A DNA stretch of 64,000 nucleotides, taken from positions 62,001 through 126,000 of the forward strand of contig NZ_OOHJ01000003.1 in assembly GCF_900323885.1 (NCBI RefSeq). The letters are read 5' to 3'. Below are positions 39,625 through 48,726 of this stretch, piece after piece (position 1 is the first letter of the stretch; every line of letters starts with the position of its first letter). The position numbers were made by a program, and so were the translations under genes. The notes beneath the pieces are model-generated. The model saw only the letters and a program-made list of their open reading frames with translations, was not told the DNA's origin and ran no database searches. Source of the stretch: [Actinomadura] parvosata subsp. kistnae (GTDB lineage Bacteria; Actinomycetota; Actinomycetes; Streptosporangiales; Streptosporangiaceae).

Positions 39625-40731
39625 TCAGAGCCGGCCGAGCACCGCCATCGCGGGCAGCGCCCGGTCGTCGTAGCCGAACAGGGCCTGGTTCTCCCAGCCG
39701 TTGCCCGAGGACGGGTCCGCCGGGTCCCAGCCGTTGCCCTTGACGCCCGTCCACGTGGCCTCCCAGGTGAACAGGCCGAGGCCCAGGCCGTTCGGGACGG
39801 CGCGGACGATGTCGGCCACCCGCGCCAGCATCGCCGACTGGCCCTGCGGCGTGGCCCGGTAGCCGGGGTACGGCTCGGCCGCGGTGATGATGTTGGCCCA
39901 GCCGTCGTCGTCGGCGGTGGTGAACGGGTAGGCGGTCTCCACCACGACGACGGGCTTGCCGTAGCGGGTGGCGACGTCGTTGATGTTGGCCTGGAAGGCG
40001 TCGAGCATGCCGTGCCAGTAGGAGTAGTACGACAGGCCGATCACGTCGTAGCGGATGCCATGGGCCTGCGCGTTGTCGAACCACCACCGGTACAGGCCGT
40101 TGTCGCCGCCGTTGGCCAGGTGCAGCACGACCCTGGTCGAGCCGGAGACGGCCTTGACCGCGTCGTAACCGGCGTTCAGCAGGGCCGCCGTGTTCGCCCA
40201 GTCGGCGTTGGAGCCGTCCGGCCAGAGCAGGCCGCCGTTGATCTCGTTGCCCACCTGCACCATGTCGGCCGTCGTGCCCTGGTCGCGCAGGGCGCGCAGC
40301 ACGTCGTAGGTGTGGTCGTACAGAGCCTGCGTGAGCTGCGCGAACGGCAGCGACGCCCACGCGGCGGGCTTGGTCTGCTTGCCGGGGTCGGCCCAGGTGT
40401 CGGAGTAGTGGAAGTCGATGAGCAGGCCCATGCCGAGCGCCTTGACCCGCTTGGCCATGGCGAGCACGCGAGCCTTGGTGTTGTAGCCGTCGGCCGGGTT
40501 CACCCAGACCTTGAGCCTGATGAAGTTCAGCCCGGACCGGGACAGGATGCGCAGCGCGTCGCCCCTGCGCCCGGCGGCGTCGCGGTAGACGCCGCCGAGC
40601 GCCTCCGACTTGGCCAGGCTGGAGACGTCCGCACCTCTGATCGGCAGGCGGCCCGGCCCGGCCTGGGCCTGGGCGGGGGCGGCGAGGGCCGTGAGTAACA
40701 GCAGCAGCGCGGCGAGGATGACGCGTTTCAT
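39625..40731 (-). CDS. Secreted GH53 arabinogalactan endo-beta-1,4-galactanase
   Basis: 368 residues with the signal peptide MKRVILAALLLLLTALAAP. GADVSSLAKSEALGGVYRD and LKVWVNPADGYN are GH53 opening motifs; the acid/base Glu is in VQVGNEINGGLLW and the nucleophile Glu in VVVETAYPFT. It should cut type I arabinogalactan or galactan outside the cell. It lies 9 bp downstream of the GH42 gene, so both belong to one transcript started at the divergent operator region. Confidence 0.94.
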   Translation of the reverse strand: MKRVILAALLLLLTALAAPAQAQAGPGRLPIRGADVSSLAKSEALGGVYRDAAGRRGDALRILSRSGLNFIRLKVWVNPADGYNTKARVLAMAKRVKALGMGLLIDFHYSDTWADPGKQTKPAAWASLPFAQLTQALYDHTYDVLRALRDQGTTADMVQVGNEINGGLLWPDGSNADWANTAALLNAGYDAVKAVSGSTRVVLHLANGGDNGLYRWWFDNAQAHGIRYDVIGLSYYSYWHGMLDAFQANINDVATRYGKPVVVVETAYPFTTADDDGWANIITAAEPYPGYRATPQGQSAMLARVADIVRAVPNGLGLGLFTWEATWTGVKGNGWDPADPSSGNGWENQALFGYDDRALPAMAVLGRL

Positions 40732-40740
40732 CGGGTCTCC

Positions 40741-42726
40741 CTAGGGTCGGGGGGTTTCCAGCAGGACGGTCACCGCTCCGGCCGGGACGGTGACCGGCCC
40801 GTCGTGCCGCACGCCGTCGAACACGCTCACGCCGCTCACCCCCTCGGCCGTCACGGGCCGGTCGCCATGGTTGATCAGGAAGACGTGGCCGCCCCTGCGC
40901 ACCAGTTCGAGGGTGTCGGGCAGGCCGCGCGGGCGGGACACGCCGGCGTGGTCGAGCACCCGCGCGAGCAGGTCGCGCAGGCCGGTGACGGGGGCGGTGG
41001 CCAGGTACCAGGCGCTGCCCGCGCCGAGGTCGTGGCGGGTGAGGGCGGGGTGGCCGGCGTCGGGGCCGTCGGCGAAGCCCTCGACGGTGACCGCGCCCGC
41101 CGGGCGGACGCGTTCGGACCAGACGCGGGCCGGATCGCCGGTGGTGAGGGTGACCGTCTCGTGCTCGCGCAGCGGGTGGAACTCCTCGATCGACAGGCCG
41201 AGCAGCTCGCGCAGCGCGCCCGGGTGGGCGCCCGGGTGGATGGTGTCGTGCTCGTCCACGATGCCGGAGAAGTACGACACGAGCAGGTGGCCGCCCGCTT
41301 CCACGTATCGGTGCAGGTTCTTGGCGGACGCCTCGGTCAGCAGGTACGAGCTGGGCGCCACCACCACCCGATACCCCGAAATATCAGCGGAAGGGTGGAC
41401 GAAGTCCACCGTGACGTGCTCGCGCCACAACGCCTCGTAGAAGGCGTCCATCCGCTCCCTGAACGTCAGGTCCACCGACGGCCGCCAGTCCAGCTCCAGC
41501 GCCCAGTACGACTCCCAGTCCCACACGAGCGCCACCTCGGCCCGCACCCGGCTTCCCCGCAGCCCGGCGAGCTTGCGCAGGTCGGCGCCGAGCCGCACGA
41601 TCTCGCGCCACTGCTCGGAGCCGGTGCCCGCGTGCGGCACCATCCCGGAGTGGAACTTCTCGGCCCCGAACCGCGAGGCCCTGAACTGGAAGAACAGCAC
41701 GCTGTCGGAGCCGCGGGCGACGTGCGCGAGGCTGTTGCGGCGCATCTCGCCGGGCCGCTTGGCGAGGTTGCGCGGCTGCCAGTTGACCGCGCCCGCCGAG
41801 TGCTCCATGAGCATCCACGGCCGGCCGCCCGCCACCGACCGCGCGAGGTCGGCGGACATGGCCAGGTCGATGTGGTTGTCGGGCCGCTCGGCCTGGAGGT
41901 AGTGGTCGTTGGCGATCACGTCCAGCTCGCGGGCCCACTGCCACAGGTCGGTGGACTTGCAGTTCACGGTGCCGGCGAAGTTCGTGGTCACGGGGAGGCC
42001 GGGGGTCAGCTCGCGCAGGATGTCGCGCTGCAGCGCGTAGTGCTCGCGGTGCTGGCCGTCGCTGAAGCGGGCGTAGTCGAGGCGCTGGGCGGGGTTGACG
42101 GTCGTGTGGTTGGCGCGCGGGGCGTCGATCTCGGCCCAGTCGGTGTAGGTCTGGCCCCAGAACGTGGTGCCCCAGGCGTCGTTCAATGCGGAAATATCGC
42201 GATATTTCTGGCGGAGCCACGCGCGCCAGGCCGCCACGCTGTGCTCGCAGTAGCACTCGCCGAGCGGCGCCCCGTACTCGTTGTGCACGTGCCACATGAC
42301 CACGGCCGGGTGGCCGCGGTAGTGCTCGCCCAGCGCCCGCACCAGCCGCGCGGTCGCCTCGCGGAAGGCCGGGGCGCTGGAGCAGGCGCTCTGCCGGCCG
42401 CCGAACCCGATGCGCACGCCCTCCCTGGTCACCGGCAGCACGTCGGGGTGCCGGGCGACGAACCAGGCGGGCGGGGCGGCGGTGGGCGTGCCGAGGTCGA
42501 CGGCGACGCCGTTCGCGTGCAGCCGGTCGATGATCTCATCGAGCCAGCCGAACGCGAACCGCCCCTCCTCGGGCTCCATCAGCGCCCACGAGAACAGGCC
42601 CAGCGTGACCAGGTTGACCCCGGCCTCCCGCATGAGGGCGACGTCCTCCTCCAGGACCTCGCGCGGCCACTGCTCCGGGTTGTAGTCGCCGCCATAGGCG
42701 ATCCCGGCAGGACGCTCCGGATACAT
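40741..42726 (-). CDS. GH42 beta-galactosidase of the galactan locus
   Basis: 661 residues from ATG 42726 (GAGGGGGATGG upstream); the frame continues to 42801 through the operator and is not used. GGDYNPEQWPREVLEEDV, acid/base WHVHNEYGAP followed by ECYCEH, nucleophile WMLMEHSAGAVNW. No signal peptide. It should split imported galacto-oligosaccharides. Paralogue of the GH42 in the xyloglucan operon, about half identical by eye in the catalytic core. It is transcribed divergently from the importer. Confidence 0.94.
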   Translation of the reverse strand: MYPERPAGIAYGGDYNPEQWPREVLEEDVALMREAGVNLVTLGLFSWALMEPEEGRFAFGWLDEIIDRLHANGVAVDLGTPTAAPPAWFVARHPDVLPVTREGVRIGFGGRQSACSSAPAFREATARLVRALGEHYRGHPAVVMWHVHNEYGAPLGECYCEHSVAAWRAWLRQKYRDISALNDAWGTTFWGQTYTDWAEIDAPRANHTTVNPAQRLDYARFSDGQHREHYALQRDILRELTPGLPVTTNFAGTVNCKSTDLWQWARELDVIANDHYLQAERPDNHIDLAMSADLARSVAGGRPWMLMEHSAGAVNWQPRNLAKRPGEMRRNSLAHVARGSDSVLFFQFRASRFGAEKFHSGMVPHAGTGSEQWREIVRLGADLRKLAGLRGSRVRAEVALVWDWESYWALELDWRPSVDLTFRERMDAFYEALWREHVTVDFVHPSADISGYRVVVAPSSYLLTEASAKNLHRYVEAGGHLLVSYFSGIVDEHDTIHPGAHPGALRELLGLSIEEFHPLREHETVTLTTGDPARVWSERVRPAGAVTVEGFADGPDAGHPALTRHDLGAGSAWYLATAPVTGLRDLLARVLDHAGVSRPRGLPDTLELVRRGGHVFLINHGDRPVTAEGVSGVSVFDGVRHDGPVTVPAGAVTVLLETPRP

Positions 42727-42746
42727 CCATCCCCCTCGAAAAGCTT

Positions 42747-42762
42747 CTGTGAACGTGCACAG
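42747..42762. promoter_or_regulatory. Galactan-locus operator 1
   Basis: CTGTGAACGTGCACAG, 21 bp before the GH42 start. An imperfect LacI-type palindrome whose exact reverse complement is repeated in front of the divergent importer operon. Confidence 0.75.
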
Positions 42763-42843
42763 TAAGACTCCACCCGCCCGAAAGGGAACAGCAATCCACA
42801 AATTTCATGCTCTTGCAGGACATTAACGAGAACGTAACACCCC

Positions 42844-42849
42844 TTGACG
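42844..42849 (+). promoter_or_regulatory. -35 element of the importer operon
   Basis: TTGACG on the plus strand. An 18-bp spacer puts the -10 at CACTCT (42868-42873), which runs into operator 2, so repressor and RNA polymerase would compete. Confidence 0.45.
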
Positions 42850-42871
42850 ACCGTTTCGGCGCTGCTCCACT

Positions 42872-42887
42872 CTGTGCACGTTCACAG
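42872..42887. promoter_or_regulatory. Galactan-locus operator 2
   Basis: CTGTGCACGTTCACAG, the exact reverse complement of operator 1, placed 20 bp before the solute-binding-protein start. Centres are 125 bp apart. Confidence 0.75.
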
Positions 42888-42907
42888 AACCCCCCTGGAG
42901 GTACGCA

Positions 42908-44230
42908 ATGCGCGCCAACCGCCTTGGAGCAGCCCTGGCCGTCGCCCTCACGGCCACCCTCGCGAGCTGCGGCTCCGGCGAGCCCGCCCAGAGCCCCGAG
43001 GCGGCGACCGGCCGGCCCGCCTCCTCCGCCGCCCAGGGCCCGGTCAAGCTCACGTACTGGACCTGGGCCCCCAACATGGACAAGATCGTCAAGGTCTGGA
43101 ACGAGGCCCACCCCGATATCCAGGTCACGGTCAGCAAGCAAGCCGGTGGCGACGACGCGGCCGCCAAGTTCCTCACCGCGGCCAAGGCCGGCAACCCGCC
43201 CGACCTGGTGCAGGCCGAGTACCAGCACCTGCCCTCGTTCATCGCCGCCGACGCCGTCGCCGACCTCAAGGCCGAGACCGCCGCCATCAAGGGCGAGTTC
43301 TCCGAGGGCCTGTGGCGCCTGGTCACGCTCGGCACCGACGCCGTCTACGGCGTCCCCCAGGACAGCGGCCCGATGATGCTCTTCTACCGCAAGGACCTGT
43401 TCGACAAGTACGGCATCGCCGTCCCCAAGACCTGGCAGGAGTACGGCGACGCGGCCCGCGCGGTCAGGAAGAAGGACCCGAAGGTCTACCTCGGGACGTT
43501 CTCCAGCAAGGACCCGGGAGCGTTCACAGGGCTGGCCCAGCAGGCGGGCGCCCAGTGGTGGTCGATCAGCGGCGATTCGTGGAAGGTGGCCATCGCCGAC
43601 GAGCCCACCAGGAAGGTCGCCGACTACTGGGGCGCGCTGGTCAAGGAGGGCGCCATCGACGACATGCCGTACTTCACGCCCGAGTGGAACAAGGCGCTCA
43701 ACGACGGCAAGCTGCTCACCTGGCCGTCCGCCGTGTGGGCGCCCGGCGTCCTGTCCAGCAACGCGCCCAAGGCCAAGGGCAAGTGGGCCGTCGCGCCGCT
43801 GCCGCAGTGGAACGCCGGCGAGAGCTACAGCGGCTTCTGGGGCGGCTCGTCCACCGCCGTGTCGGCCAAGACGCCGAACAAGGCCGCCGCCGCCCGGTTC
43901 GCCACCTGGCTCAACACCGACCCGGCCGCCATCGACCTGCTGGTCAAGGAGGCCGCCATCTACCCGGCCGCCACCAAGGCGCAGTCGGCGCTCGGCCAGG
44001 CGCCCGACTACTTCTCCAACCAGCCCGACTTCTGGCAGCAGGCCGCCGCCGTCTCCGCCGGCGCGCGCGGCTTCACCTTCGGCCCGAACGTCGGCGTCAC
44101 CTACAACGCCTTCAAGGACGGCTTCGACAAGGCGCTGCAGAACGGCACCCCGTTCGCCGACGCCGTCCAGGGCATGCAGGACGCCACCGTCGCCGACATG
44201 CGCAAGTCCGGCTTCACGATCGCCTCATGA
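42908..44230 (+). CDS. Sugar ABC transporter solute-binding lipoprotein
   Basis: 440 residues; ATG with CTGGAGG 6 nt upstream. Lipobox LASC after a short signal (RLGAALAVALTATLASC). The CUT1 family pattern is seen in VKLTYWTWAPNMDKIVKVWN and AAKFLTAAKAGNPPDLVQAEY. By context it should bind galactan-derived oligosaccharides. First gene of an importer operon, ATGA overlap with the permease. Confidence 0.92.
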   Translation: MRANRLGAALAVALTATLASCGSGEPAQSPEAATGRPASSAAQGPVKLTYWTWAPNMDKIVKVWNEAHPDIQVTVSKQAGGDDAAAKFLTAAKAGNPPDLVQAEYQHLPSFIAADAVADLKAETAAIKGEFSEGLWRLVTLGTDAVYGVPQDSGPMMLFYRKDLFDKYGIAVPKTWQEYGDAARAVRKKDPKVYLGTFSSKDPGAFTGLAQQAGAQWWSISGDSWKVAIADEPTRKVADYWGALVKEGAIDDMPYFTPEWNKALNDGKLLTWPSAVWAPGVLSSNAPKAKGKWAVAPLPQWNAGESYSGFWGGSSTAVSAKTPNKAAAARFATWLNTDPAAIDLLVKEAAIYPAATKAQSALGQAPDYFSNQPDFWQQAAAVSAGARGFTFGPNVGVTYNAFKDGFDKALQNGTPFADAVQGMQDATVADMRKSGFTIAS

Positions 44231-45111
44231 AGCGCTCCGGAAGGGGGCCGTGGCCGTACCTGTTCCTGACCCCCGCGATGGTGCTGTTCACGCTGTTCCT
44301 CGCGGTCCCCATCGGCTACACCGTCTACCTGGCGACACGCCGTACCAAGGTGTCGGGGCTCGGCCTGGGCAAGGGCGCGCGGCGGGAGGTGTTCGTCGGG
44401 TTCGACAACTTCGCCGCCGCCCTGGCCGACACCGAGCTGTGGCGCGGCTGGCTGCGCGTGCTCGGCTACGGCGCGCTGGTGCTGGTCGTGATGCTGGGGC
44501 TGGCGCTGCTGTTCGCGCTGCTGCTGGACTCGGCGCGGGTGCGGCTGGCCCGCTTCTCGCGGATCGCGATCTTCCTGCCGTACGCGGTGCCGGGCGTGGC
44601 CGCCACCCTGCTGTGGGGCTTCCTCTACCTGCCCTCGCTCAGCCCCATCAGGGACGTCCTGGACGTCGACTTCCTCGGCGCCACCACCGTCACCTACTCC
44701 ATGGCGAACGTGGCCGTGTGGGGCGGCGTCGGCTTCAACATGCTGGTGCTCTACACGACGCTGCGCGCCATCCCCCGCGACCTGTACGAGGCGGCGCGCC
44801 TCGACGGCGCCTCCGAGCTGCAGATCGCCCTGCGCGTCAAGATCCCGATCCTGGCCCCGGCGATCGTCCTGACCACCGTGTTCTCGATCATCGCGACGAT
44901 CCAGGTGTTCACCGAGCCGACCACGCTGCGCCCGCTGACCAACACGATCAGCTCCACGTGGAGCCCGCTCATGAAGGTCTACCGCGACGCGTTCGTCACC
45001 GGCGACCTGTACTCGGCCGCCGCCACCTCGATCGTCATCGCCGCGATCTCGCTCGTCCTGTCGTTCGGATTCCTGCGCGTGGTGCGCCACCACGCCTTCA
45101 GGGAGGGCTGA
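44227..45111 (+). CDS. ABC sugar permease (MalF type)
   Basis: 294 residues, six transmembrane segments, starting MKRSGRGPWPYLFLTPAMV. The EAA loop that contacts the ATPase is EAARLDGASELQIALRVKIP. The open frame further upstream is a shadow of the binding-protein gene. No ATPase gene is in the locus, so a shared MsiK-type ATPase elsewhere is likely, as in many streptomycete CUT1 systems. Confidence 0.92.
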   Translation: MKRSGRGPWPYLFLTPAMVLFTLFLAVPIGYTVYLATRRTKVSGLGLGKGARREVFVGFDNFAAALADTELWRGWLRVLGYGALVLVVMLGLALLFALLLDSARVRLARFSRIAIFLPYAVPGVAATLLWGFLYLPSLSPIRDVLDVDFLGATTVTYSMANVAVWGGVGFNMLVLYTTLRAIPRDLYEAARLDGASELQIALRVKIPILAPAIVLTTVFSIIATIQVFTEPTTLRPLTNTISSTWSPLMKVYRDAFVTGDLYSAAATSIVIAAISLVLSFGFLRVVRHHAFREG

Positions 45112-45992
45112 TGGCCGCGACCGTCTCACACCGCCGTTCCCGGGCCGGCTCGGGCCGTCTGATCGGCCGCCCGGTCGGCGCCGTGCCCACCGCGCTGCTC
45201 CTCATCGGCGCGATCTACTGCCTGTTCCCCGTCGTCTGGGTGCTGATCGCGGCCACCAAGTCGCCGGGCGAGCTGTTCAGCACCGCCACCCTCTCCTTCG
45301 GCACGGGCTTCCTCGACAACGTCGCCGAGCTGTTCGCCTACCGCGACGGCGTGTTCTGGCTGTGGGCCGGCAACACGCTCCTCTACGCCGGCGGCGGCGC
45401 GCTGCTGTCCACCGCCGTCTCCGCGGTCTCCGGCTACGCCCTGGCGAAGTACCGCTTCCGCGGCCGCGACGCCATCTTCAACCTGCTCATCGGCGGCATC
45501 CTCGTGCCGGCCGTGGTGCTGGCGATCCCGCAGTACCTGCTGTTCTCCAAGATCGGCCTGGCCGACAGCTACTGGGCCGTGCTGCTGCCGCAGATCCTGC
45601 ACCCGTACAGCATCTACCTGGCCCGCATCTACGCCGCCGCGGCCATCCCCGACTCGCTGCTGGAGGCGGGCCGCATCGACGGCGCCGGCGAGTGGCGGCT
45701 CATGTCGCGGGTGGCGATGCCGCTCATGGTGCCCGGCATGGTGACGATCTTCCTGTTCCAGTTCGTGGCGATCTGGAACAACTTCCTGCTGCCGTTCATC
45801 ATGCTCGGCGACGACGGCAAGTTCCCCCTGACGGTCGGCCTCTACACGCTGCTGGCCGCCGGCGCGAACCAGCCCGCCCTCTACAACCTGATCCTGACCG
45901 GCGCCTTCCTGTCGATCGTGCCCTTGATCGCGCTCTTCCTCACGATGCAGCGATACTGGAGGACCGATCTGTCCTCGGGAGCAGTGAAATGA
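45111..45992 (+). CDS. ABC sugar permease (MalG type)
   Basis: 293 residues, six transmembrane segments; ATG overlaps the previous stop by one base with GGGAGGG upstream. EAA loop EAGRIDGAGEWRLMSRVAMPLM. Partner of the MalF-type permease. ATGA overlap with the LacI gene that follows. Confidence 0.92.
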   Translation: MAATVSHRRSRAGSGRLIGRPVGAVPTALLLIGAIYCLFPVVWVLIAATKSPGELFSTATLSFGTGFLDNVAELFAYRDGVFWLWAGNTLLYAGGGALLSTAVSAVSGYALAKYRFRGRDAIFNLLIGGILVPAVVLAIPQYLLFSKIGLADSYWAVLLPQILHPYSIYLARIYAAAAIPDSLLEAGRIDGAGEWRLMSRVAMPLMVPGMVTIFLFQFVAIWNNFLLPFIMLGDDGKFPLTVGLYTLLAAGANQPALYNLILTGAFLSIVPLIALFLTMQRYWRTDLSSGAVK

Positions 45993-46984
45993 AACGCCCA
46001 ACGATCCACGACGTCGCCGCCGCCGCGGGGGTCTCGCGCGGCACGGTCTCCCGCCTGCTCAACGGGGACAAGTACGTGAGCCCGGCGGCGCGCGTGGCCA
46101 TCGAGCGGGCCATCTCCGAGACCGGTTACGTCGTCAACCGCGCCGCCCGCAGCCTGGTCACCCAGCGCACCGGGTCGGTCGTCATGGTCCTGTCGGAGCC
46201 GCACGAGAAGCTGTTCGAGGACCCCAACTACAGCACGCTCATCCGCGTCGCCATCAGGATGCTCGCCGAGCGCGACCTGTCGCTGGTGATGATGATGGCG
46301 GGCGACGAGGGCGACCGCGAGCGCGTCGTGCGCTACGTGCGCGGCGGCCACGCCGACGGGGTGCTGCTGGTCTCCACGCACGCGGGCGACCCGCTGCTCG
46401 ACGCCCTGCCCAGCGGCCCGCCCGCCGTCTCCTGCGGGCCGGTCATCGGGCGCGAGAGCGTCATCCCGTACGCCGCCGCCGACGACCGGCTCGGCGCCCG
46501 CCAGATGACCGAGTACTTCGTCGGCCTCGGCCGCCGACGCATCGCCATGATCACCGGCCCGATGGACACGCCCGGCGGCATCCAGCGCCTGGAGGGCTTC
46601 GCCGACGTCCTCGGCCGCAAGGCCACCAAACGCCTGATCGCCCACGGCGACTGGACCCAGGCCAGCGGCGAGCGGGCCATGAAGGAGCTGCTGGAGCGCG
46701 CCCCCGACATCGACGCCGTCTTCGTCGCCTCCGACCTCATGGCCGCCGGCGCCCTCGCGGCCCTGCGCGCGGCGGGCCGGCGCGTCCCGGACGACGTGGC
46801 GGTGGGCGGGTTCGACGACTCGTCCGTGGCCGTCTCCACGCACCCGCCGCTGACCACCATCCGCCAGCCGCTGGCCCAGATGGCGCAGGAGACGCTGCGC
46901 CTGCTGCTGGCGCTCATCGACGGGGCCGAGCACGTGGAGCCGGTGATCCTGCCCACCGAGCTGGTGATCCGCGAGTCCGCCTGA
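45989..46984 (+). CDS. LacI-family regulator of the galactan locus
   Basis: 331 residues. Helix-turn-helix MKRPTIHDVAAAAGVSRGTV, hinge VVNRAARSLVTQRTG, then a sugar-binding domain (AVFVASDLMAAGALAALR, VGGFDDSSVAVSTHPPLTTI). Last gene of the importer operon, so it represses its own transcript. The mirror-image CTGTGAACGTGCACAG sites at the divergent promoters are its probable targets. Confidence 0.92.
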   Translation: MKRPTIHDVAAAAGVSRGTVSRLLNGDKYVSPAARVAIERAISETGYVVNRAARSLVTQRTGSVVMVLSEPHEKLFEDPNYSTLIRVAIRMLAERDLSLVMMMAGDEGDRERVVRYVRGGHADGVLLVSTHAGDPLLDALPSGPPAVSCGPVIGRESVIPYAAADDRLGARQMTEYFVGLGRRRIAMITGPMDTPGGIQRLEGFADVLGRKATKRLIAHGDWTQASGERAMKELLERAPDIDAVFVASDLMAAGALAALRAAGRRVPDDVAVGGFDDSSVAVSTHPPLTTIRQPLAQMAQETLRLLLALIDGAEHVEPVILPTELVIRESA

Positions 46985-47003
46985 TTTCACGGTCGATAAA
47001 TAA

Positions 47004-47064
47004 CCGGGGTTTAAGCGCCATCCGATTACGGCCCATTTTTAGCGGTGAATGGCGATAACCCCGG
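47004..47064. repeat. Long inverted repeat after the LacI gene
   Basis: CCGGGGTT at 47004-47011 plus CGCCAT at 47016-47021 pair with ATGGCG at 47049-47054 and AACCCCGG at 47057-47064, 14 paired bases with a small internal loop and a 27-nt loop. It begins 19 bp after the LacI stop and may be the operon terminator. Confidence 0.5.
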
Positions 47065-47135
47065 CGGGCGTCTTCACGGCCATGGCACTATGGGCGCGAT
47101 TCTTGATCGGGGTAATCCTGCCATGGAGGCCGCTC

Positions 47136-48716
47136 GTGAACGGGTCACACCACGTCGACAAGGAAACGGCGCGGCGCGCACGGCTCCGCCGGTGGCGGCC
47201 CTGCCTGGCCGCGCTGGTGGCGGGCGTCCTCGCGGCGGGCCTCGTGACGGCAGAGCCGGCCGCGGCGCTGCCCGGGGCGACCGAGGAGAGCTTCTGGTCC
47301 CCCACCGCCACGCCCTCGCCCCGCCTGTCGAACGGGCGGCGGCCCGTCGAGCTGGGCATGCGCTTCACCGCCTCCCGGGCGGGCACCGTGACGGCGCTGC
47401 GCTTCTACAAGAACCCCGGCAGCACCGCCGAGCACACCGCCGCCCTCTGGGACGACCGGGGCGACCGGCTGGCCCGGGCGACGGTCACGGCCGAGACGCG
47501 GCAGGGGTGGCAGGAGGTGCGCCTCGCCAAGGGGGTCGCGCTGGTGCCCGGCCGGACGTACACGGTGTCGTATTTCAGCGCCGACGGGCGCTACGCCGTC
47601 GTGCCGCGTTACTTCACCCGCAATTCACCGCGCACCGATTCGTTGCGCGCGCAGGCGCGCAATGGCGTGTACAGCTACGATTCCAGCGCATTTCCGCGGA
47701 GAACGAGCGCGGGTCACAACTATCTGGTGGACGTGGTCTTCCAACCGGCCACGACCTCACCCTCGCCATCCCCTTCGCCGTCACCGACACCTACTCGGAC
47801 ACCGACGCCGACGCCGACGCCGACGGTCACCCCGACTCCGACCGCGACCCCCACCGCCACGCCGACCGTGACGCACACGGTGACACCCACAGTGACGCCC
47901 ACAGTGACACCCACCGTGACGCCGACGAGCAAGACCGACTGTGACCTGCCCAGGCACCCGCGCCCGTCCTGCGTCGGCGTGCCGCCCGGCGCCCGGCTCA
48001 CCACCGTCAAGGGGAACGTCACCGCCGCCAAGAACGGCCAGGTCATCGACGGGCAGCACATCACCGGCGACCTCATCATCACCGCCAGCGATGTGGTCAT
48101 CAGGAACAGCCAGATCGACGGCCTGATCACCAACTGGGAGACGGGCGGCTCGTTCACCATCACCGACTCCACGGTCGGCCCACCCAGTGGCTGCAGCATC
48201 AACCCGGCCGTCGGCGAGAAGAACTTCAGGGCCGAGCGCATCAGCGTGCGCGGCTTCGACGACGGCTTCCGCATGTCGGGCAAGAACGTCGTCGTCCGCG
48301 ACTCCTACGTGAAGCTGTGCGGCCCGCCCACCAGCCACTCCGACGGTATCCAGGCGTACTGCCCCGGCAAGATCGTGTGCAGCGGCCTGGTGTTCGACCA
48401 CAACACGATCGACCAGCGGCAGGCCCCGGAGCACTCCGACCCGATCAACCTGGTGGACAAGAACCTCAGCGCGGTCACTGTCTCCGACAACCTGGTGGCC
48501 GGCGGCAACTACAGCCTGCTGCTGAAGTGGCACTCCGGGCCGAAGTGGCAGGTGGCGGGGAACAAGATCGTCCATGAGGCGTGGGACTTCGGCGCCGTCA
48601 GCTCCGAGGACACCTGCGAGAACATCGACTGGGGCGCCGGCAACGCCGTCGTCACCATCGACCAGGACTACCGCATCACCAAGACGGTGAAGACGCTGCC
48701 CCACTGCGTCGAGTGA
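47136..48716 (+). CDS. Secreted DUF4082 - Thr/Pro linker - right-handed beta-helix protein
   Basis: 526 residues from GTG 47136 with GGAGG 6 nt upstream; the longer frame to 47049 starts inside the inverted repeat. Signal segment RWRPCLAALVAGVLAAGLVTA. Residues about 45-205 form a DUF4082 domain (ESFWSPTATPSP, MRFTASRAGTVTALRFYKN, VVFQPA). A linker of SPSPSPSPSPTPTRTPTP / TVTPTVTPTV repeats follows, then a beta-helix with DGQHITGDLIITASDVVIRN and SDGIQAYCPGKIV resembling pectate-lyase-like folds. No catalytic set is recognised. It may bind or cut a polysaccharide. Confidence 0.88.
   Translation: MNGSHHVDKETARRARLRRWRPCLAALVAGVLAAGLVTAEPAAALPGATEESFWSPTATPSPRLSNGRRPVELGMRFTASRAGTVTALRFYKNPGSTAEHTAALWDDRGDRLARATVTAETRQGWQEVRLAKGVALVPGRTYTVSYFSADGRYAVVPRYFTRNSPRTDSLRAQARNGVYSYDSSAFPRRTSAGHNYLVDVVFQPATTSPSPSPSPSPTPTRTPTPTPTPTVTPTPTATPTATPTVTHTVTPTVTPTVTPTVTPTSKTDCDLPRHPRPSCVGVPPGARLTTVKGNVTAAKNGQVIDGQHITGDLIITASDVVIRNSQIDGLITNWETGGSFTITDSTVGPPSGCSINPAVGEKNFRAERISVRGFDDGFRMSGKNVVVRDSYVKLCGPPTSHSDGIQAYCPGKIVCSGLVFDHNTIDQRQAPEHSDPINLVDKNLSAVTVSDNLVAGGNYSLLLKWHSGPKWQVAGNKIVHEAWDFGAVSSEDTCENIDWGAGNAVVTIDQDYRITKTVKTLPHCVE
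47755..47935 (+). repeat. Coding Thr/Pro/Ser repeat linker
   Basis: 6- and 12-bp units encoding SPSPSP, TPTPTP and TVTPTVTP link the DUF4082 and beta-helix domains. Confidence 0.85.
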
Positions 48717-48726
48717 CCGGCCGGCG

